The notes beneath the pieces were generated by a model. That model saw nothing but the letters and a program-made list of their open reading frames with translations, was not told the DNA's origin and did no database searches. Below are positions 44,601 to 52,894 of a DNA stretch of 64,000 nt, piece by piece (the stretch's first letter is position 1; each line of letters opens with the position of its first letter). The stretch comes from Streptomyces sp. IMTB 2501 (GTDB taxonomy: Bacteria; Actinomycetota; Actinomycetes; Streptomycetales; Streptomycetaceae), in NCBI RefSeq assembly GCF_001953885.1, contig NZ_MQUS01000018.1:115479-179478 (forward strand). The letters run 5' to 3'. Both the position numbers and the translations under genes were made by a program.

Positions 44601-44745
44601 CGACCGGGCGCAACCGGCCGACTACCACAACGAAGCCACTCTCGCCGCCCTGCACGCCCACGGCATCACCCCGCCCGACTGGGACGACACCGTGGTCGAC
44701 CGCTGGTGGCAGTACCTCGCACCGACCGGAGAGACGAGCGAATGA
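38602..44745 (+). CDS. Dimodular NRPS: A-PCP-C-A-PCP-thioester reductase
   Basis: 2047 residues. First adenylation domain: TSGTTGRPKG near 155, NGYGPTETT near 289, and NGKTDRP near 482. First carrier: AAGGDSLTA near 536. Condensation domain with HHILADDWS near 742. Second adenylation domain: TSGSTGRPRG near 1222, NGYGPTEA near 1353. Second carrier: ALGGHSLRV near 1604. Terminal reductase: LLTGATGFVG near 1682 and the Tyr-x-x-x-Lys in YAAAKWAAE near 1844. It should join two building blocks and release the chain as an aldehyde or alcohol with NADPH. By eye the binding-pocket codes are D-P-F-R-V-G-G-V-Y-K and D-V-Y-V-I-A-G-I-L-K. I cannot assign either to an amino acid. The N-terminal A domain implies a loading module. 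Confidence 0.9.
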   Translation: MNAARAHTLGDAFADVVRARAEHTALVHGELRLTYRHLAGWAASVADRLGRAGAAGAPVGIRAPRSAGTVATVLGAVLAGCAYVPLDPDAPDARLCALVEDFGLRTLCVAPTEADRLRTLLPGVLILTVDAEMPDPEPLAVAPSAPDTLAYIIATSGTTGRPKGVEVEHRGVLTLARAPEAGFRPDDVVLQLAPLHVDPSVFEIWGALLNGATLVLPETARPGVHDIGREVRRHRVSVLRLAAPLFALAMEHITDALRGLRLCVSGGDRASADAVRAALRELPGCRIVNGYGPTETTVYACWLVLDARHPYADDWPDVPIGRPFADATVHVVDPDRRPVAPGEEGELCVGGPGVARGYLGRPDLTADRFVPEPGRPDRTAYLTGDRVRLLPDGNLAFLGRTDDQVKIRGHRVEPAETERALLAHPAVREAAVVAHGTGERRRLAAFVVLRDVAPEPALIAHAATLLPSPQVPATVTALAQLPVTPNGKTDRPALAQLAARAPDMAGSGLPDTSTEHVVADLWQEALGASVGADTDFLAAGGDSLTAMVVLARLERATGVALSVGDLFRVATVRGLAALVDAAAAAGTGTSLAVERQPDGTCTPPAAERQPDTHGRVPLLPGQEGIWFEQQARPGKRYVISRTFQVRGQVDVPRLRRALTRLGQRQTALRTVVRQDTDGWWQTPDADPGAAVDHHDMTRMPPAEQQHRISALIAAGTAAGEASPLVRTLVVTLDESAAVVHFDIHHILADDWSLDLFFTELSALYDDPAAQLTPLRLTFADHVRETLARLPEREDAALEFWRGALKDGAATADLVTDHPRPAVLSGAGDRVRLRIDAAESARYAEAARRHGISRFMFCLAGVYTVLAAHAERDSLCLGSLATGRGRAGTEDLVGYFVNLLPIRVEATADTPVPTLFRRVREACAAAHAHTHVPFQTVCRELGAAGVSRGSSPFRAVVNHQQHPPRPLRLGSAPVEPRPPAEDDTAKFELTFTFHESSQGLALDVEFSTDLYHRDTVERLAGQLVAVLGRLTDAGPDTALRDIELLEPGERGQLLATPASERLPAHPDATLTSLFARAATAHPDKTAVVGEDTALTYRELDRLSDEMANRLLAQGARPGERVALCLERMPLLIVAVLGVLKTGAAYVPLDPAYPAERLRYVLADAQAQALVTSKDIADRLFRPGTETDGLPPVLDIDWLVLPSDEPPPARAGACATDPAYIIYTSGSTGRPRGVVVSHRSVVNTLHASLARHPFTPDDVWLQLTSPGFDVAAYEQLMPLVSGGTLVYCADATRGDAAALVRALRDYGVTVMVIVPSLLRALGRPDLASVRALIVAGEPADPHDTRHYAQGRVVINGYGPTEAAILATTHEAGPDEDRGRIPIGRALPGTTTHVIDRHGRLAATGVPGELWLGGAGLALGYWNNPERTRDLFTTVPVLGDRRLYRTGDRVRRLPDGTLDYLGRLDTQIKLRGFRIELGEIEATLTRHQHIGEAVAVLVGQGSDADLGVAYVGTADEQEARAHLVRHLPRHMVPRLVVPVAHIPTSSHGKADRITLAVRLAAHARDHGSTEETGRAASPLEQELLALWREVLGSGPSIGLSDDFFALGGHSLRVIRLLGELERRYGHRIPVRDFLAEPTVRATARALARPDAGTRPATVLPEDVVLDPGITFAGPVAVPRRTDSVLLTGATGFVGSHVLSELLERTEGPVLCLVRAATPEAARARLAQAARRYALALDAADPRIVPLPGDLTLPGLGLAGTPWLDAARAAATVLHLGAEVHHLSGYQHLAAANVGGTQELLRIAAEGRAARFHHVSTLAVLREHTPDGRPRTLSESTPAEHERHPRGRGYAAAKWAAEQLVRQAVDRGADARTYRLGRAGGSATTGALSRDDMLTRLLVSSAALGCYPDHPGLASDALPVDVMARALVALALADAPPGTVRHLHHPRRSGLGVFLAGHDRRTGSRTRPVALRTWLGRLDDAVARGTELPALAYREHLRELCDTPDRAQPADYHNEATLAALHAHGITPPDWDDTVVDRWWQYLAPTGETSE

Positions 44746-45938
44746 CGGAAGTGCTGTATCCCATGGCCCGCCAGTGCCCGTTCGCGCCGCCCGAGGAGGT
44801 CACCCGGCTGCGCGACGAGCCGGAGGTGCCCAGTGTCCCTATCTGGAACGGCGTACGCCCGTGGCTGTTCACCCGCTACGAGGACGCCCGGCTGGTGCTG
44901 AGCGACCCCCGGTTCAGCGCCGACAAGAGCCGCCCCGGCTACCCGCTCTCCAGCGCTGTCGCGGCCGCCGAGACGGCCGTCGAGCCGACGCTGCTCATCA
45001 TGGACAACCCCGAGCACGACGCGCTGCGCCGCCTGGTGCTCAGCGAGTTCACCGTCCGGCGGGCCGAGGCCTGGCGCCCCGCCGTGCGCTCTGTCGTCAC
45101 GGGCTGCCTCGACCGGATGCTGAACGGACCGCGCCGCGCCGACCTCGTGGCCGATCTCGCGCTGCCCGTCGCGCTCTCGGTGATCTGCGAGTTCCTCGGC
45201 GTGCCCCTGGCGGACCGGGAGCTGTTCCGGTCGCTCACCCACACCATGAACGCCGTCGCGGGCACCACCGAGACCGCAGCCGCGGCCCGTCAGGAACTCC
45301 AGGACTACCTCGAATCCCTCGTGGCCGCACGGGAGAAGGACCCCGGGGACGACTTCATCGGGCGCATGGTGGTCCGGCATGTGCGGACCGGGGCGATGAG
45401 CCGCCGCGCCCTGAGCGCGATGGCACTGCTGCTGCTCACGGCGGGGCACGACACCACGGCCAACATGGTCTCTCTCGGCATCCTCACCCTGCTGCGCCAC
45501 CCCGGCCGCTTCGCCGCCCTGCGCGATCACGAGGACCCCCGGCAGCTCGCGGACACTGTGGAGGAGCTGCTGCGCCACCTCACCATCGTCCAGCGCGGCA
45601 TCCGCCGGATCGCCACCGAGGACGTCGAGGTGGGCGACCGTCTCGTGAAGGCGGGGCAGGGGGTGATCGCGGCGATCAACGTGGCCAACCGGGACCCCTC
45701 GCGCTTCCCCTCCGGCGAGGACTTCGACCCGGGCGTACGCGCCCACGGCCACCTCGCCTTCGGCTACGGCCCGCACCAGTGCCTGGGCCAGTCCCTGGCG
45801 AAGGTCGAACTCCAGGAGACCTACCACGCCGTCGCCCACCGGCTGCCGGAGCTGCGGCTCGCCGTGCCCGTCGAGGAGATCCGCTTCAAGTCGGACATGG
45901 CCGTCTACGGCGTCCACGAACTCCCCGTGACCTGGTGA
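44742..45938 (+). CDS. Cytochrome P450
   Basis: 398 residues, a typical soluble bacterial P450 (CYP105-like in general pattern). The oxygen-activation helix is LLTAGHDTTANM near 234, the ExxR is in VEELLRHLT near 272, and the heme loop with the cysteine ligand is FGYGPHQCLGQSLA near 346. It overlaps the NRPS stop and is followed by its own ferredoxin gene, so it likely oxidises the peptide or carrier-bound intermediate. The site of oxidation cannot be predicted. Confidence 0.9.
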   Translation: MTEVLYPMARQCPFAPPEEVTRLRDEPEVPSVPIWNGVRPWLFTRYEDARLVLSDPRFSADKSRPGYPLSSAVAAAETAVEPTLLIMDNPEHDALRRLVLSEFTVRRAEAWRPAVRSVVTGCLDRMLNGPRRADLVADLALPVALSVICEFLGVPLADRELFRSLTHTMNAVAGTTETAAAARQELQDYLESLVAAREKDPGDDFIGRMVVRHVRTGAMSRRALSAMALLLLTAGHDTTANMVSLGILTLLRHPGRFAALRDHEDPRQLADTVEELLRHLTIVQRGIRRIATEDVEVGDRLVKAGQGVIAAINVANRDPSRFPSGEDFDPGVRAHGHLAFGYGPHQCLGQSLAKVELQETYHAVAHRLPELRLAVPVEEIRFKSDMAVYGVHELPVTW

Positions 45939-45994
45939 AACCTCCGCACCCGGGTCGCCTGTCCGCCCACTTGACCGCCAAGGAGCCAACCACC

Positions 45995-46204
45995 TTGAAG
46001 ATCACCCTCGAACCCGGGCGATGTGTCGGAGCCGGGCACTGCGTCCTGTCGGCACCCGAGGTCTTCGACCAGGACGAGAGCGACGGCGTCGTCATTCTGC
46101 TCGACACCGAGCCGGACGCCGCGCTCGCCGACGCCGTCCACGAGGCGGCGGACCTCTGCCCGGCCCGCGCGATCCTCGTCGGCGGCGAGGACGGCACCCC
46201 GTGA
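45995..46204 (+). CDS. Small 3Fe-4S-type ferredoxin
   Basis: 69 residues beginning KITLEPGRCVGAGHC and having ADLCPARAI near the C-terminus. The spacing of three cluster cysteines, with a non-cysteine at the fourth position, matches P450-associated [3Fe-4S] ferredoxins. It starts at TTG 45995 with AAGGAG upstream and lies 56 bases after the P450 gene, so it is its probable electron donor. No ferredoxin reductase gene is in the locus. Confidence 0.85.
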   Translation: MKITLEPGRCVGAGHCVLSAPEVFDQDESDGVVILLDTEPDAALADAVHEAADLCPARAILVGGEDGTP

Positions 46205-47604
46205 GCCTGATACAGCGGCTGCGGGACGCGGTGGGCGGCGCCGCCGTGCTCACCGATCCGGACGCGACCGAGGGCTACGCCCGCGACATGATGCCGCTCG
46301 CCCCGGCGGGCCGCCCCCTCGCCGTGGTGCTGCCCGCCGACACCGCGGAGGTGCAGGCCTGTGTCCGCGCGTGTGCCGAAGCCGACGTACCCGTCGTCCC
46401 GCGCGGTGCGGGCAGCGGTCTGACCGGCGGCGCCAACGCGGTGGACGGATGTGTCGTCCTGGTCACCACCCGGATGGACCGGATCCTCGAACTCGACGCG
46501 GACAACCGCCTGGCCGTCGTCCAGCCCGGAGTCGTCAACCGGACGCTCCGGGACGCTGCCGCCGCACACGGCCTCTTCTACCCGCCGGACCCCTCCAGCC
46601 TCGAATGGTGCACACTCGGCGGCAACCTCGCCACGGACGCCGGCGGCCTGTGCTGCGGAAAGTACGGCGTGACCAGCGACGCCGTCCTCGGCCTCGAAGT
46701 CGTCCTGGCCGACGGCTCGTTGCTCACCACGGGCCGCAGAACCGTCAAAGGCGTGGCCGGTTACGACCTGACCCGGCTGTTCGTCGGCAGCGAGGGCACG
46801 CTCGGGATCATCGCCAAGGCGACGCTGAAGCTGCGTCCGCTGCCCGCCGCGCCGGGCACGATCGTCGCCGCCTTCGACTCCGTGGAGCGGGCCGGGGAGG
46901 CCGTCAACCGTGTGGTCCGGGCCGGGCTGGTGCCCTCCCTGATGGAGATCATGGACGCCACCTCCCTGCGGGCGTCCGCCGAGTACCTGCGGGCGGACCT
47001 CGGCGCGGGCGACAGCGGCGCCCTGCTGCTGTGCCAGTCGGACGCGGGCGGCGAGCCGGCCTCCGCCGAACTGAACGCCATGGAGCGGCTGTTCAAGGCC
47101 ACCGGCGCGCAATGGACGCACGCGACCACGGACCCGGCCGAGGGTGGTCTCCTGCTCCGGGCCCGCCGGGTGTCCCTGCCGGCACTGGAGGCGCGCGGAG
47201 CCTGCATGACCGAGGACGTGGCGGTGCCCCGTACCCGGATCGCCGAACTCATGGCCGGCTGCGAGGAGATCGGGGCGCAGGCCGGGCTGACCGTGGCCGT
47301 CGTAGGCCACGCGGGTGACGGCAACATGCACCCCACCGTCCTGTACGACGGGGCCTCGGCGGAGCAGTACGCCCGTGCCCGCGGCGCCTTTGACGCCATC
47401 CTCGCCCTCGCCCTGTCGCTCGGCGGCACCGTCACCGGCGAGCACGGCATCGGCAAGCTCAAGACGGAGTGGCTGGAGAGGGAGCTGGGGCCCGTTTCGA
47501 TGCGGGTGCACCGGCAGCTGAAGGACGCCCTCGACCCCGCGGGCCTGTTCAACCCGGGCGCGATGTTCGCCCGCCGGCGCCCGGCTGGCGGGCCCACTCC
47601 GTGA
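46201..47604 (+). CDS. GlcD-like FAD-dependent oxidase/dehydrogenase
   Basis: About 467 residues of the vanillyl-alcohol oxidase fold. The FAD-binding region has VPVVPRGAGSGLTGGANAV and TLGGNLATDAGGLCCGKYGV. The substrate/C-terminal domain has VVGHAGDGNMHPT and GTVTGEHGIGKLK, typical of glycolate or D-lactate dehydrogenase relatives. GTG 46201 overlaps the ferredoxin stop. It would oxidise an alpha-hydroxy acid to an alpha-keto acid, which could then be aminated by the HisC-like or two-domain aminotransferase to give an NRPS building block. That link is inference. Confidence 0.8.
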   Translation: MSLIQRLRDAVGGAAVLTDPDATEGYARDMMPLAPAGRPLAVVLPADTAEVQACVRACAEADVPVVPRGAGSGLTGGANAVDGCVVLVTTRMDRILELDADNRLAVVQPGVVNRTLRDAAAAHGLFYPPDPSSLEWCTLGGNLATDAGGLCCGKYGVTSDAVLGLEVVLADGSLLTTGRRTVKGVAGYDLTRLFVGSEGTLGIIAKATLKLRPLPAAPGTIVAAFDSVERAGEAVNRVVRAGLVPSLMEIMDATSLRASAEYLRADLGAGDSGALLLCQSDAGGEPASAELNAMERLFKATGAQWTHATTDPAEGGLLLRARRVSLPALEARGACMTEDVAVPRTRIAELMAGCEEIGAQAGLTVAVVGHAGDGNMHPTVLYDGASAEQYARARGAFDAILALALSLGGTVTGEHGIGKLKTEWLERELGPVSMRVHRQLKDALDPAGLFNPGAMFARRRPAGGPTP

Positions 47605-48827
47605 TCACCCGTACCGTCCGCGCCGTCGCGGGGCTCCCCGCACCTCTGCGCACCCTGTTCTTCACCACCCTGATCTTCCGTACGGGCACCATGGCCTATC
47701 CGTTCCTCGCCGCCCACCTGCTGGTGCACGAGGGACTGGGCACGGGCACGGCCAGCACCGTCCTCGTCTGCTTCGGCGTGGGCGCCCTCGGCGCCGACCT
47801 GGCGGCGAGCGTCCTGCTCGGCAGGGTGACCGCCCGTGCGCTGATGCTGGGCGGCCTGGCCCTCACCGGGGCGGTCCTGGCCGTGTTCCCCTTCCTGCAC
47901 GGCCTGGCGCCGCTGGCCGCCTCCGTCGTCGTGTGGGGCTTCGCATACGAGATCTTCACCCCGGCCGCATACTCGGCGACCGTCGCCGCCGCCGGTTCCG
48001 AGGAGCGCAAGGTCGCCTTCTCCTGCTACCGGCTCGCCATCAACCTCGGCATGGCCGCCGGGCCCGTCGCCGGCGGGCTGCTCTTCGCCGTCGAGCCGCG
48101 GCTGGTGTTCTGGGCGAACGCCGGCTGCGCCCTGGCCGCCGCCGGACACCTCGCGGCACGCTCGCGTGGAGCGTCGTCCGCCCTCCCGGCAGGACGCGAC
48201 ACCCCGAAGACAGGTGTCGTCCCGCGCACCCGGTACGAACGGACCCGTTTCTGGACGATCTTCGGTCTCTCGTTGCCCGTCCAGCTCGCCTACTCGCTGC
48301 CGTCCGTCTTCGTCTCCACCTACGTCATCGTCGGACTGGGGCTGCCCGGGTACTGGGCGGGCGCCGTCTTCGCCGTCAACGCGGCGGGCATCGTCCTGTT
48401 CGAGGTCCCCCTCAACGTACGGATGGCCAGGACGGGACACCTGCCCACCCTGCTCCTTGGCTACGGCCTCGCGGGCGCCGGCTTCCTGCTGATGGCGCTG
48501 TCCGGATCGGGTCCGTCGCTCGTCCTGTCCACGCTCGTGTGGACTGCCGGGGAGATCGTCGTGTTTCCGGGGCTCCTCGGCTACGTCAGCGAGCTGTCCG
48601 GCGAGGCCTCGGCGGACCGCAACCTCAGCCTCTACTCCACCGGCGTCAACATCGCCTTCATCCTGGCGCCCTACCTCTCCCTGCTGCTCGCCCGGCCGTC
48701 CGCCCCCGGCGTTCCGTGGGCCGTCGCGGGCGGCGCCCTGTGCGTCGCCTGGCTCCTGCTGACGGTGGCCCGCAGCAGCCCTCACACCTGGTACAAGGAG
48801 GAACCCCCATGCACCGACGCGATCTGA
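47601..48827 (+). CDS. MFS transporter
   Basis: 408 residues with about twelve membrane helices (for example PLRTLFFTTLIFRTGTMAYP at the start and LSLYSTGVNIAFILAPYL late). A cytoplasmic loop after helix 6 contains PRTRYERTRFW. The pattern is of drug/metabolite exporters. GTG 47601 overlaps the upstream stop, and its own end overlaps the next gene by 19 bases. It is the likely exporter of the azasugar-NRPS product and may contribute to self-protection. Confidence 0.8.
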   Translation: MITRTVRAVAGLPAPLRTLFFTTLIFRTGTMAYPFLAAHLLVHEGLGTGTASTVLVCFGVGALGADLAASVLLGRVTARALMLGGLALTGAVLAVFPFLHGLAPLAASVVVWGFAYEIFTPAAYSATVAAAGSEERKVAFSCYRLAINLGMAAGPVAGGLLFAVEPRLVFWANAGCALAAAGHLAARSRGASSALPAGRDTPKTGVVPRTRYERTRFWTIFGLSLPVQLAYSLPSVFVSTYVIVGLGLPGYWAGAVFAVNAAGIVLFEVPLNVRMARTGHLPTLLLGYGLAGAGFLLMALSGSGPSLVLSTLVWTAGEIVVFPGLLGYVSELSGEASADRNLSLYSTGVNIAFILAPYLSLLLARPSAPGVPWAVAGGALCVAWLLLTVARSSPHTWYKEEPPCTDAI

Positions 48828-49648
48828 CCCCGTTCATCGGCGTCGAGTACACCGGAGTCACGCACGAGGACCTGCGGAGCGAGGAACTCTTCGCAGACGT
48901 CGTCGACTCCGTCCACCGGCGCGACCTGGTGGTGCTCCGGGGCATCCGGCTGACACCCGAGCAGCAGATCGGGCACGCCGCCCGCCTCGGCACCCCCGTC
49001 CCCTTCCTGCTGAGCGACTGGCGCCACCCGGAGTTCGCCGAGATCCTCGTGTCCTCCAACGAGCGCCGGAAGAACAAGCCCGTCGGTGTCCCCCGGGTCG
49101 GAAACTTCTGGCACCAGGACTCGTCGTACAACGCGCGCCCGGCCGAGTACACGGTGCTGCACGGGGTGAACGTGCCCGCGGAGCACGGCCACACCCTTTT
49201 CGCGTCCGCCGCCGACGTCCACGACCGGCTGCCCGAGGAGTGGAAGACCCGCCTGGAGGGCCTCACCGGACGGCACACCCTGACCAGGCAGCAGCGTATC
49301 GAGTCCCGCCATGTGGGCCTGTCCATCGCCGAGATGCGGGCCCTGGTCGCGCACGAGTACCCGGCGGTCGAGCACCCCGTCGTCCGCCGCGACGCCTTCA
49401 CCGGCAGGCGCTTCCTGTATGCCGCCCGCGAGTACATGGAAGCGGTCGTCGGTCTTGACGCCAACGGCAACGAGGAGTTCTTCGACCTGGTCGACTCCCT
49501 GGTGCAGGACCCCGCGCATGTCTACGAGCACCACTGGACGCGCGACGACCTGCTGATCTGGAAGACCGCGACCACCTACCACCGGGCGACCGACCTCCCG
49601 GAGGGCGTCGGCCGGACCGTGCACCGCATCAGCGTCGCCGCCGCCTGA
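48809..49648 (+). CDS. TauD/TfdA-family Fe(II)/2-oxoglutarate dioxygenase
   Basis: 279 residues. It starts FIGVEYTGVTHEDL. The metal motif His-x-Asp is in GNFWHQDSSYN (about residue 102), the distal histidine is in TTYHRATDLP (about 258) and the 2-oxoglutarate arginine is in GRTVHRIS. Start ATG 48809 is preceded by AAGGAGGAAC. The family hydroxylates amino acids and sulfonates, among others. Here it probably oxidises a building block or the assembled product. Confidence 0.85.
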   Translation: MHRRDLTPFIGVEYTGVTHEDLRSEELFADVVDSVHRRDLVVLRGIRLTPEQQIGHAARLGTPVPFLLSDWRHPEFAEILVSSNERRKNKPVGVPRVGNFWHQDSSYNARPAEYTVLHGVNVPAEHGHTLFASAADVHDRLPEEWKTRLEGLTGRHTLTRQQRIESRHVGLSIAEMRALVAHEYPAVEHPVVRRDAFTGRRFLYAAREYMEAVVGLDANGNEEFFDLVDSLVQDPAHVYEHHWTRDDLLIWKTATTYHRATDLPEGVGRTVHRISVAAA

Positions 49649-49677
49649 CCGGCCGCGCGGAAAGGACCCTACCTCCC

Positions 49678-50970
49678 ATGAGCCACCCTGCTCCGAGCCG
49701 TCCTGTCGGCGTCGTCGTCGACGGGTACTCGATCGGCAAGTTCCTGCCCGCCGCGTTCCGGCGGCTCGGCGCCGACGTCGTCCACCTGCAGTCCACCCCG
49801 GAGTTCCTCGCCTCGGTACCGCCCCCGGACCTCGGGCCGTACATCGCCAACGTGGTGCACGGCACCGGCGACTGGGACCGCACCGCCAAGGAACTCGCCG
49901 CCTACGCCCCCGTCGGCGTCCTGCCCGGTCAGGAGACCGGCGTCCCTCCGGCCGACGCCGTCGCCGAGCGGCTGGGCCTGCCCGGCAACCCGGCCGCGAC
50001 CTCCGCCGTGCGCCGCGACAAGTACCGGATGATCGAGTCACTGCGCGCTGCCGGGCTGCGCTGCGCCCGGCAGTTGAAGTCCGCGGACGCCGCCGAGATC
50101 GTCGACTGGGCCGAGCGCGACGCCGGTTACCCCGTGGTGGTCAAGCCGCTCAGCTCGGCCTCCACCGACGGTGTCTCGATCTGCCGCAGCGCCGAGGAGA
50201 TCCGCACCGCCGCGGCCGCCGTGCTCGGCACCTACGACATCTTCGAGCGCCGCAACGCCGAAGTCCTCGCGCAGTCCTTCCTGCGGGGCCCCGAGTACAT
50301 CGTGGACGTCGTCCGGGGCCCCGGCGGCGGGCGCCATGTGTGCGGGGTGTGGCGGTACGAGAAGACGGAGACCGGAACCAAGCGGATCTACGACAAGGAC
50401 ATCCTGCTCGACCCGGACAGCCCCGAGGTGCCCGTCCTCGTCGACTACGTGGACCGCGTCCTCGACGCCCTCGACATCCGCTTCGGCGCCGCCCACGCCG
50501 AGGTCGTGCTGACGCCCGAGGGTCCCGCACTCGTTGAGGTCGGGGCCCGGCTCAACGGAGACATGGTGCCCGCCGTCCACGACACCTGCATGGACGGCAA
50601 CCAGGCGGACCTGCTCGCCCTCGCCTGCGTACGGCCCGAGGAGTTCCAGCGCAGGTATGCCGGCCACACGATGTACCGCAGGCACCGGGAAGCCCTCGTC
50701 GTGCACGGGCAGACCACCCGGGAAGGAATCGTCGAGGAGATCGACGAGGACGTCCTCGCCCGGATCGCCGCCCTGCGCACGGTCCGCCTGGCCGTGCCCC
50801 GACTTCGCCCCGGAGATCGGATGCGCCCGACCACCGATCTGCTCTCCAGCCCGCTGCGGGTCTTTCTGGTCGGGGACCGCCCCGAAGACCTGCTCGCCGA
50901 CCACCGGCGGATACAGGGCCTGCAGGACGGAGTCTTCCGGCTCGCCGAGCCGGCCGGGGCGAGGCGCTGA
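49678..50970 (+). CDS. ATP-grasp ligase
   Basis: 430 residues of ATP-grasp fold. The pre-ATP-grasp region has VGVVVDGYSIGKFLPAAFRR (in part), then AATSAVRRDKYRMIESL. The ATP-binding lysine is in YPVVVKPLSSASTDGV, and Mg-binding residues are in ALVEVGARLNGDMVP. Such enzymes make amide or peptide bonds through acyl phosphates (relatives of L-amino-acid ligases). In this operon it may add an amino acid to the amino-polyol or to the released peptide. It lies 29 bases after the dioxygenase gene. The substrate pair is unknown. Confidence 0.8.
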   Translation: MSHPAPSRPVGVVVDGYSIGKFLPAAFRRLGADVVHLQSTPEFLASVPPPDLGPYIANVVHGTGDWDRTAKELAAYAPVGVLPGQETGVPPADAVAERLGLPGNPAATSAVRRDKYRMIESLRAAGLRCARQLKSADAAEIVDWAERDAGYPVVVKPLSSASTDGVSICRSAEEIRTAAAAVLGTYDIFERRNAEVLAQSFLRGPEYIVDVVRGPGGGRHVCGVWRYEKTETGTKRIYDKDILLDPDSPEVPVLVDYVDRVLDALDIRFGAAHAEVVLTPEGPALVEVGARLNGDMVPAVHDTCMDGNQADLLALACVRPEEFQRRYAGHTMYRRHREALVVHGQTTREGIVEEIDEDVLARIAALRTVRLAVPRLRPGDRMRPTTDLLSSPLRVFLVGDRPEDLLADHRRIQGLQDGVFRLAEPAGARR

Positions 50971-51015
50971 TCCGCTGTATCGCCCCACGCCGCACGCACG
51001 AAAGGAAGCTGCCCC

Positions 51016-52083
51016 ATGGGTGTTCCCACCCGAGCCGATCTGGTCGGCATCCCGGACTACATCATTCCCGGCCAGCCTCCGGGCGCGATCCTGCTCAACT
51101 CGAACGAGAGCTCCCTGCCGCCGCTGCCCTCGGTCGTCGAGGCGGTCACCCGGGCCGCAGCCGAGGGAAACCGGTACCCGCAGTGGTTCTCCGAGGACCT
51201 GGTGGCACGGCTCGCCGTCGAGCTGCGGGTCCCGGAGTCCTCGCTCGCGATCGGCTGCGGTTCGGTGAGCCTGTGCCAGCAACTCGTCCAGGCCTACTGC
51301 GGACTGGGCGACGAAGTGCTCTGTGCCTGGCGTTCGTTCGAGGCCTACCCCGTCTTCGCGCGGGTCGCCGGGGTGCACGCCCGTACCGTCCCGCTGGATG
51401 CCGAGCACCGCCATGACCTCGCCGCCATGGCGGACGCCCTCTCCCCGGCGACCCGCGTGGTCTTCGTCTGCAACCCCAACAACCCCACCGGCACGGCGGT
51501 AAGCGCCCGGGACGTGCGCGAGTTCGTGGAGCGGGTCCCCGACGACGTCCTCGTGGTCCTGGACGAGGCGTACCGTGAGTTCGTGACGGACCCGGACGTA
51601 CTGGACGGCGTCCCGCTCACCCGTGAGCACGAGAACGTGGCCGTCCTGCGGACCTTCTCCAAGGCCTATGGGCTCGCCGGCATGCGGGTCGGGTACTGCG
51701 TCGGGGCGCCCGCCGTCGCCTCGGCGGTCAACAAGGTCGCGGTCCCTTTCGCGGTCAGTCGGCTGGCACAGGCGGCGGCGATAGCCGCACTGGCGGACGT
51801 CGAGGAGGTGGGCGAGCGCTGCCGGACCGTGGCGGCGGAACGAGAACGAGTGCGGGACACGCTGCTGAGGGCGGGCTTGCGCGTCCCAGCGTCCCAGGCG
51901 AACTTCCTCTGGCTTCCCCTGGGTTACAGGTCGAGGGACTTCGCCGCGTTCTGTGCTCGTCGCGGTGTCGTGGTCCGGCTCTTCGGGGACGAGGGGGTAC
52001 GGGTCACGGTCGGTCTACGGCAGGAGAACGACGTCTTCCTGCAGGCGGCGGAAGAGTTCGCTGCGATCACACTGCATGGGTAA
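51016..52083 (+). CDS. HisC-like PLP aminotransferase
   Basis: 355 residues resembling histidinol-phosphate aminotransferase: ILLNSNESSLPPLP, then GNRYPQWFSEDL, then FVCNPNNPTGTAV, then VLDEAYREFV, and the Schiff-base lysine in LRTFSKAYGLAGMRVGY near residue 215. Histidine biosynthesis genes are not nearby, so it is probably a pathway enzyme making or degrading an amino-acid building block. It is the last gene of the rightward operon and carries an AAAGGAAG ribosome site. Beyond it lies IS debris. Confidence 0.85.
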   Translation: MGVPTRADLVGIPDYIIPGQPPGAILLNSNESSLPPLPSVVEAVTRAAAEGNRYPQWFSEDLVARLAVELRVPESSLAIGCGSVSLCQQLVQAYCGLGDEVLCAWRSFEAYPVFARVAGVHARTVPLDAEHRHDLAAMADALSPATRVVFVCNPNNPTGTAVSARDVREFVERVPDDVLVVLDEAYREFVTDPDVLDGVPLTREHENVAVLRTFSKAYGLAGMRVGYCVGAPAVASAVNKVAVPFAVSRLAQAAAIAALADVEEVGERCRTVAAERERVRDTLLRAGLRVPASQANFLWLPLGYRSRDFAAFCARRGVVVRLFGDEGVRVTVGLRQENDVFLQAAEEFAAITLHG

Positions 52084-52119
52084 GTTGCCTCGCCGGTCAT
52101 ACCCATACCTCGGCTCCCC

Positions 52120-52345
52120 GAGGCTAAGAGGGCGTCTGATCTGGGTAGTTGGTGTTCTGGGATGTTTTTGTGACTGGCACCGTTGGTGGTCGTTGCATGA
52201 GGCGTGAGTGTTCGTCGTCCGTACCGCAGTGACGTGTCCGACGCCCGTTGGGCCTTGATCGAGCCGGTCTTCACCGCCTGGTGGGCGAGACGGACCGGAC
52301 CCGGCACGGCGGCCCGGGTGCACGACCTGCGAGAGATCGTCAGAG
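52120..52345 (+). mobile_element. N-terminal fragment of an IS5-type transposase with its left end
   Basis: A GTG at 52204 opens VSVRRPYRSDVSDARWALIEP, then FTAWWARRTGPGTAARVHDLREIV, the standard N-terminus of streptomycete IS5-group transposases. Identity stops abruptly at about 52340 and the frame then encodes unrelated sequence. The preceding segment GAGGGCGTCTGATCTGG is a plausible terminal repeat. The element is truncated and inactive. Confidence 0.75.
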
Positions 52346-52894
52346 AAGAAGCGAAGTTGGTCCGCTGGCATAGGTTGAAGACACTGTTCAGCGGCGTCCA
52401 TCTGATCCAAGGTGGGCGCGTAATGCCAGGTCAGAGCACCCTGTCCGGGGGCGTCAGCGCAGTTGGTGAGAGTTGTGTGAGACCGGGTGAGTCGCGAACC
52501 GCCACCGCTCTGGCGCAGTGTCAGTCCACTAGATTCGAAGCGGGTGCTTTGACCAGGAAAAATGGAGAAGCGCAACTGGAGCATCAGTGGCCCAAGCACC
52601 ATCCGAAGAGGCTCACTGATCCCCACATACCCCAGATCTTCCTCATCACGAGGCTGTGTTCATCAAGGGGAGAGAGGGAAGCCACCGCACAATCCCCGCG
52701 AACCGGTGGGACCCCGCTCGCCCGCGGGACTCGCAGCGCTCAAGGTTTGTCGACGAAATCGAAGCCCAGGTCTTGTCGCGCCGGCCGGCCGCCGAAACCG
52801 CACCATGCACGGATCGGGCCAGCGTGGCAACCGAAGTTGGTGCGCTGGCCCGAGCTTCGACCGCAACGCCAGTCACGCCCTCGGGGAACCGGTA

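Noticed and set aside
40369..44661. Very long open frame antisense to the NRPS gene (about 1430 codons)
   Set aside because: High GC at third positions leaves the opposite strand open. The translation is low-complexity Gly/Arg/Val-rich with no domain, while the forward strand has full NRPS motifs.
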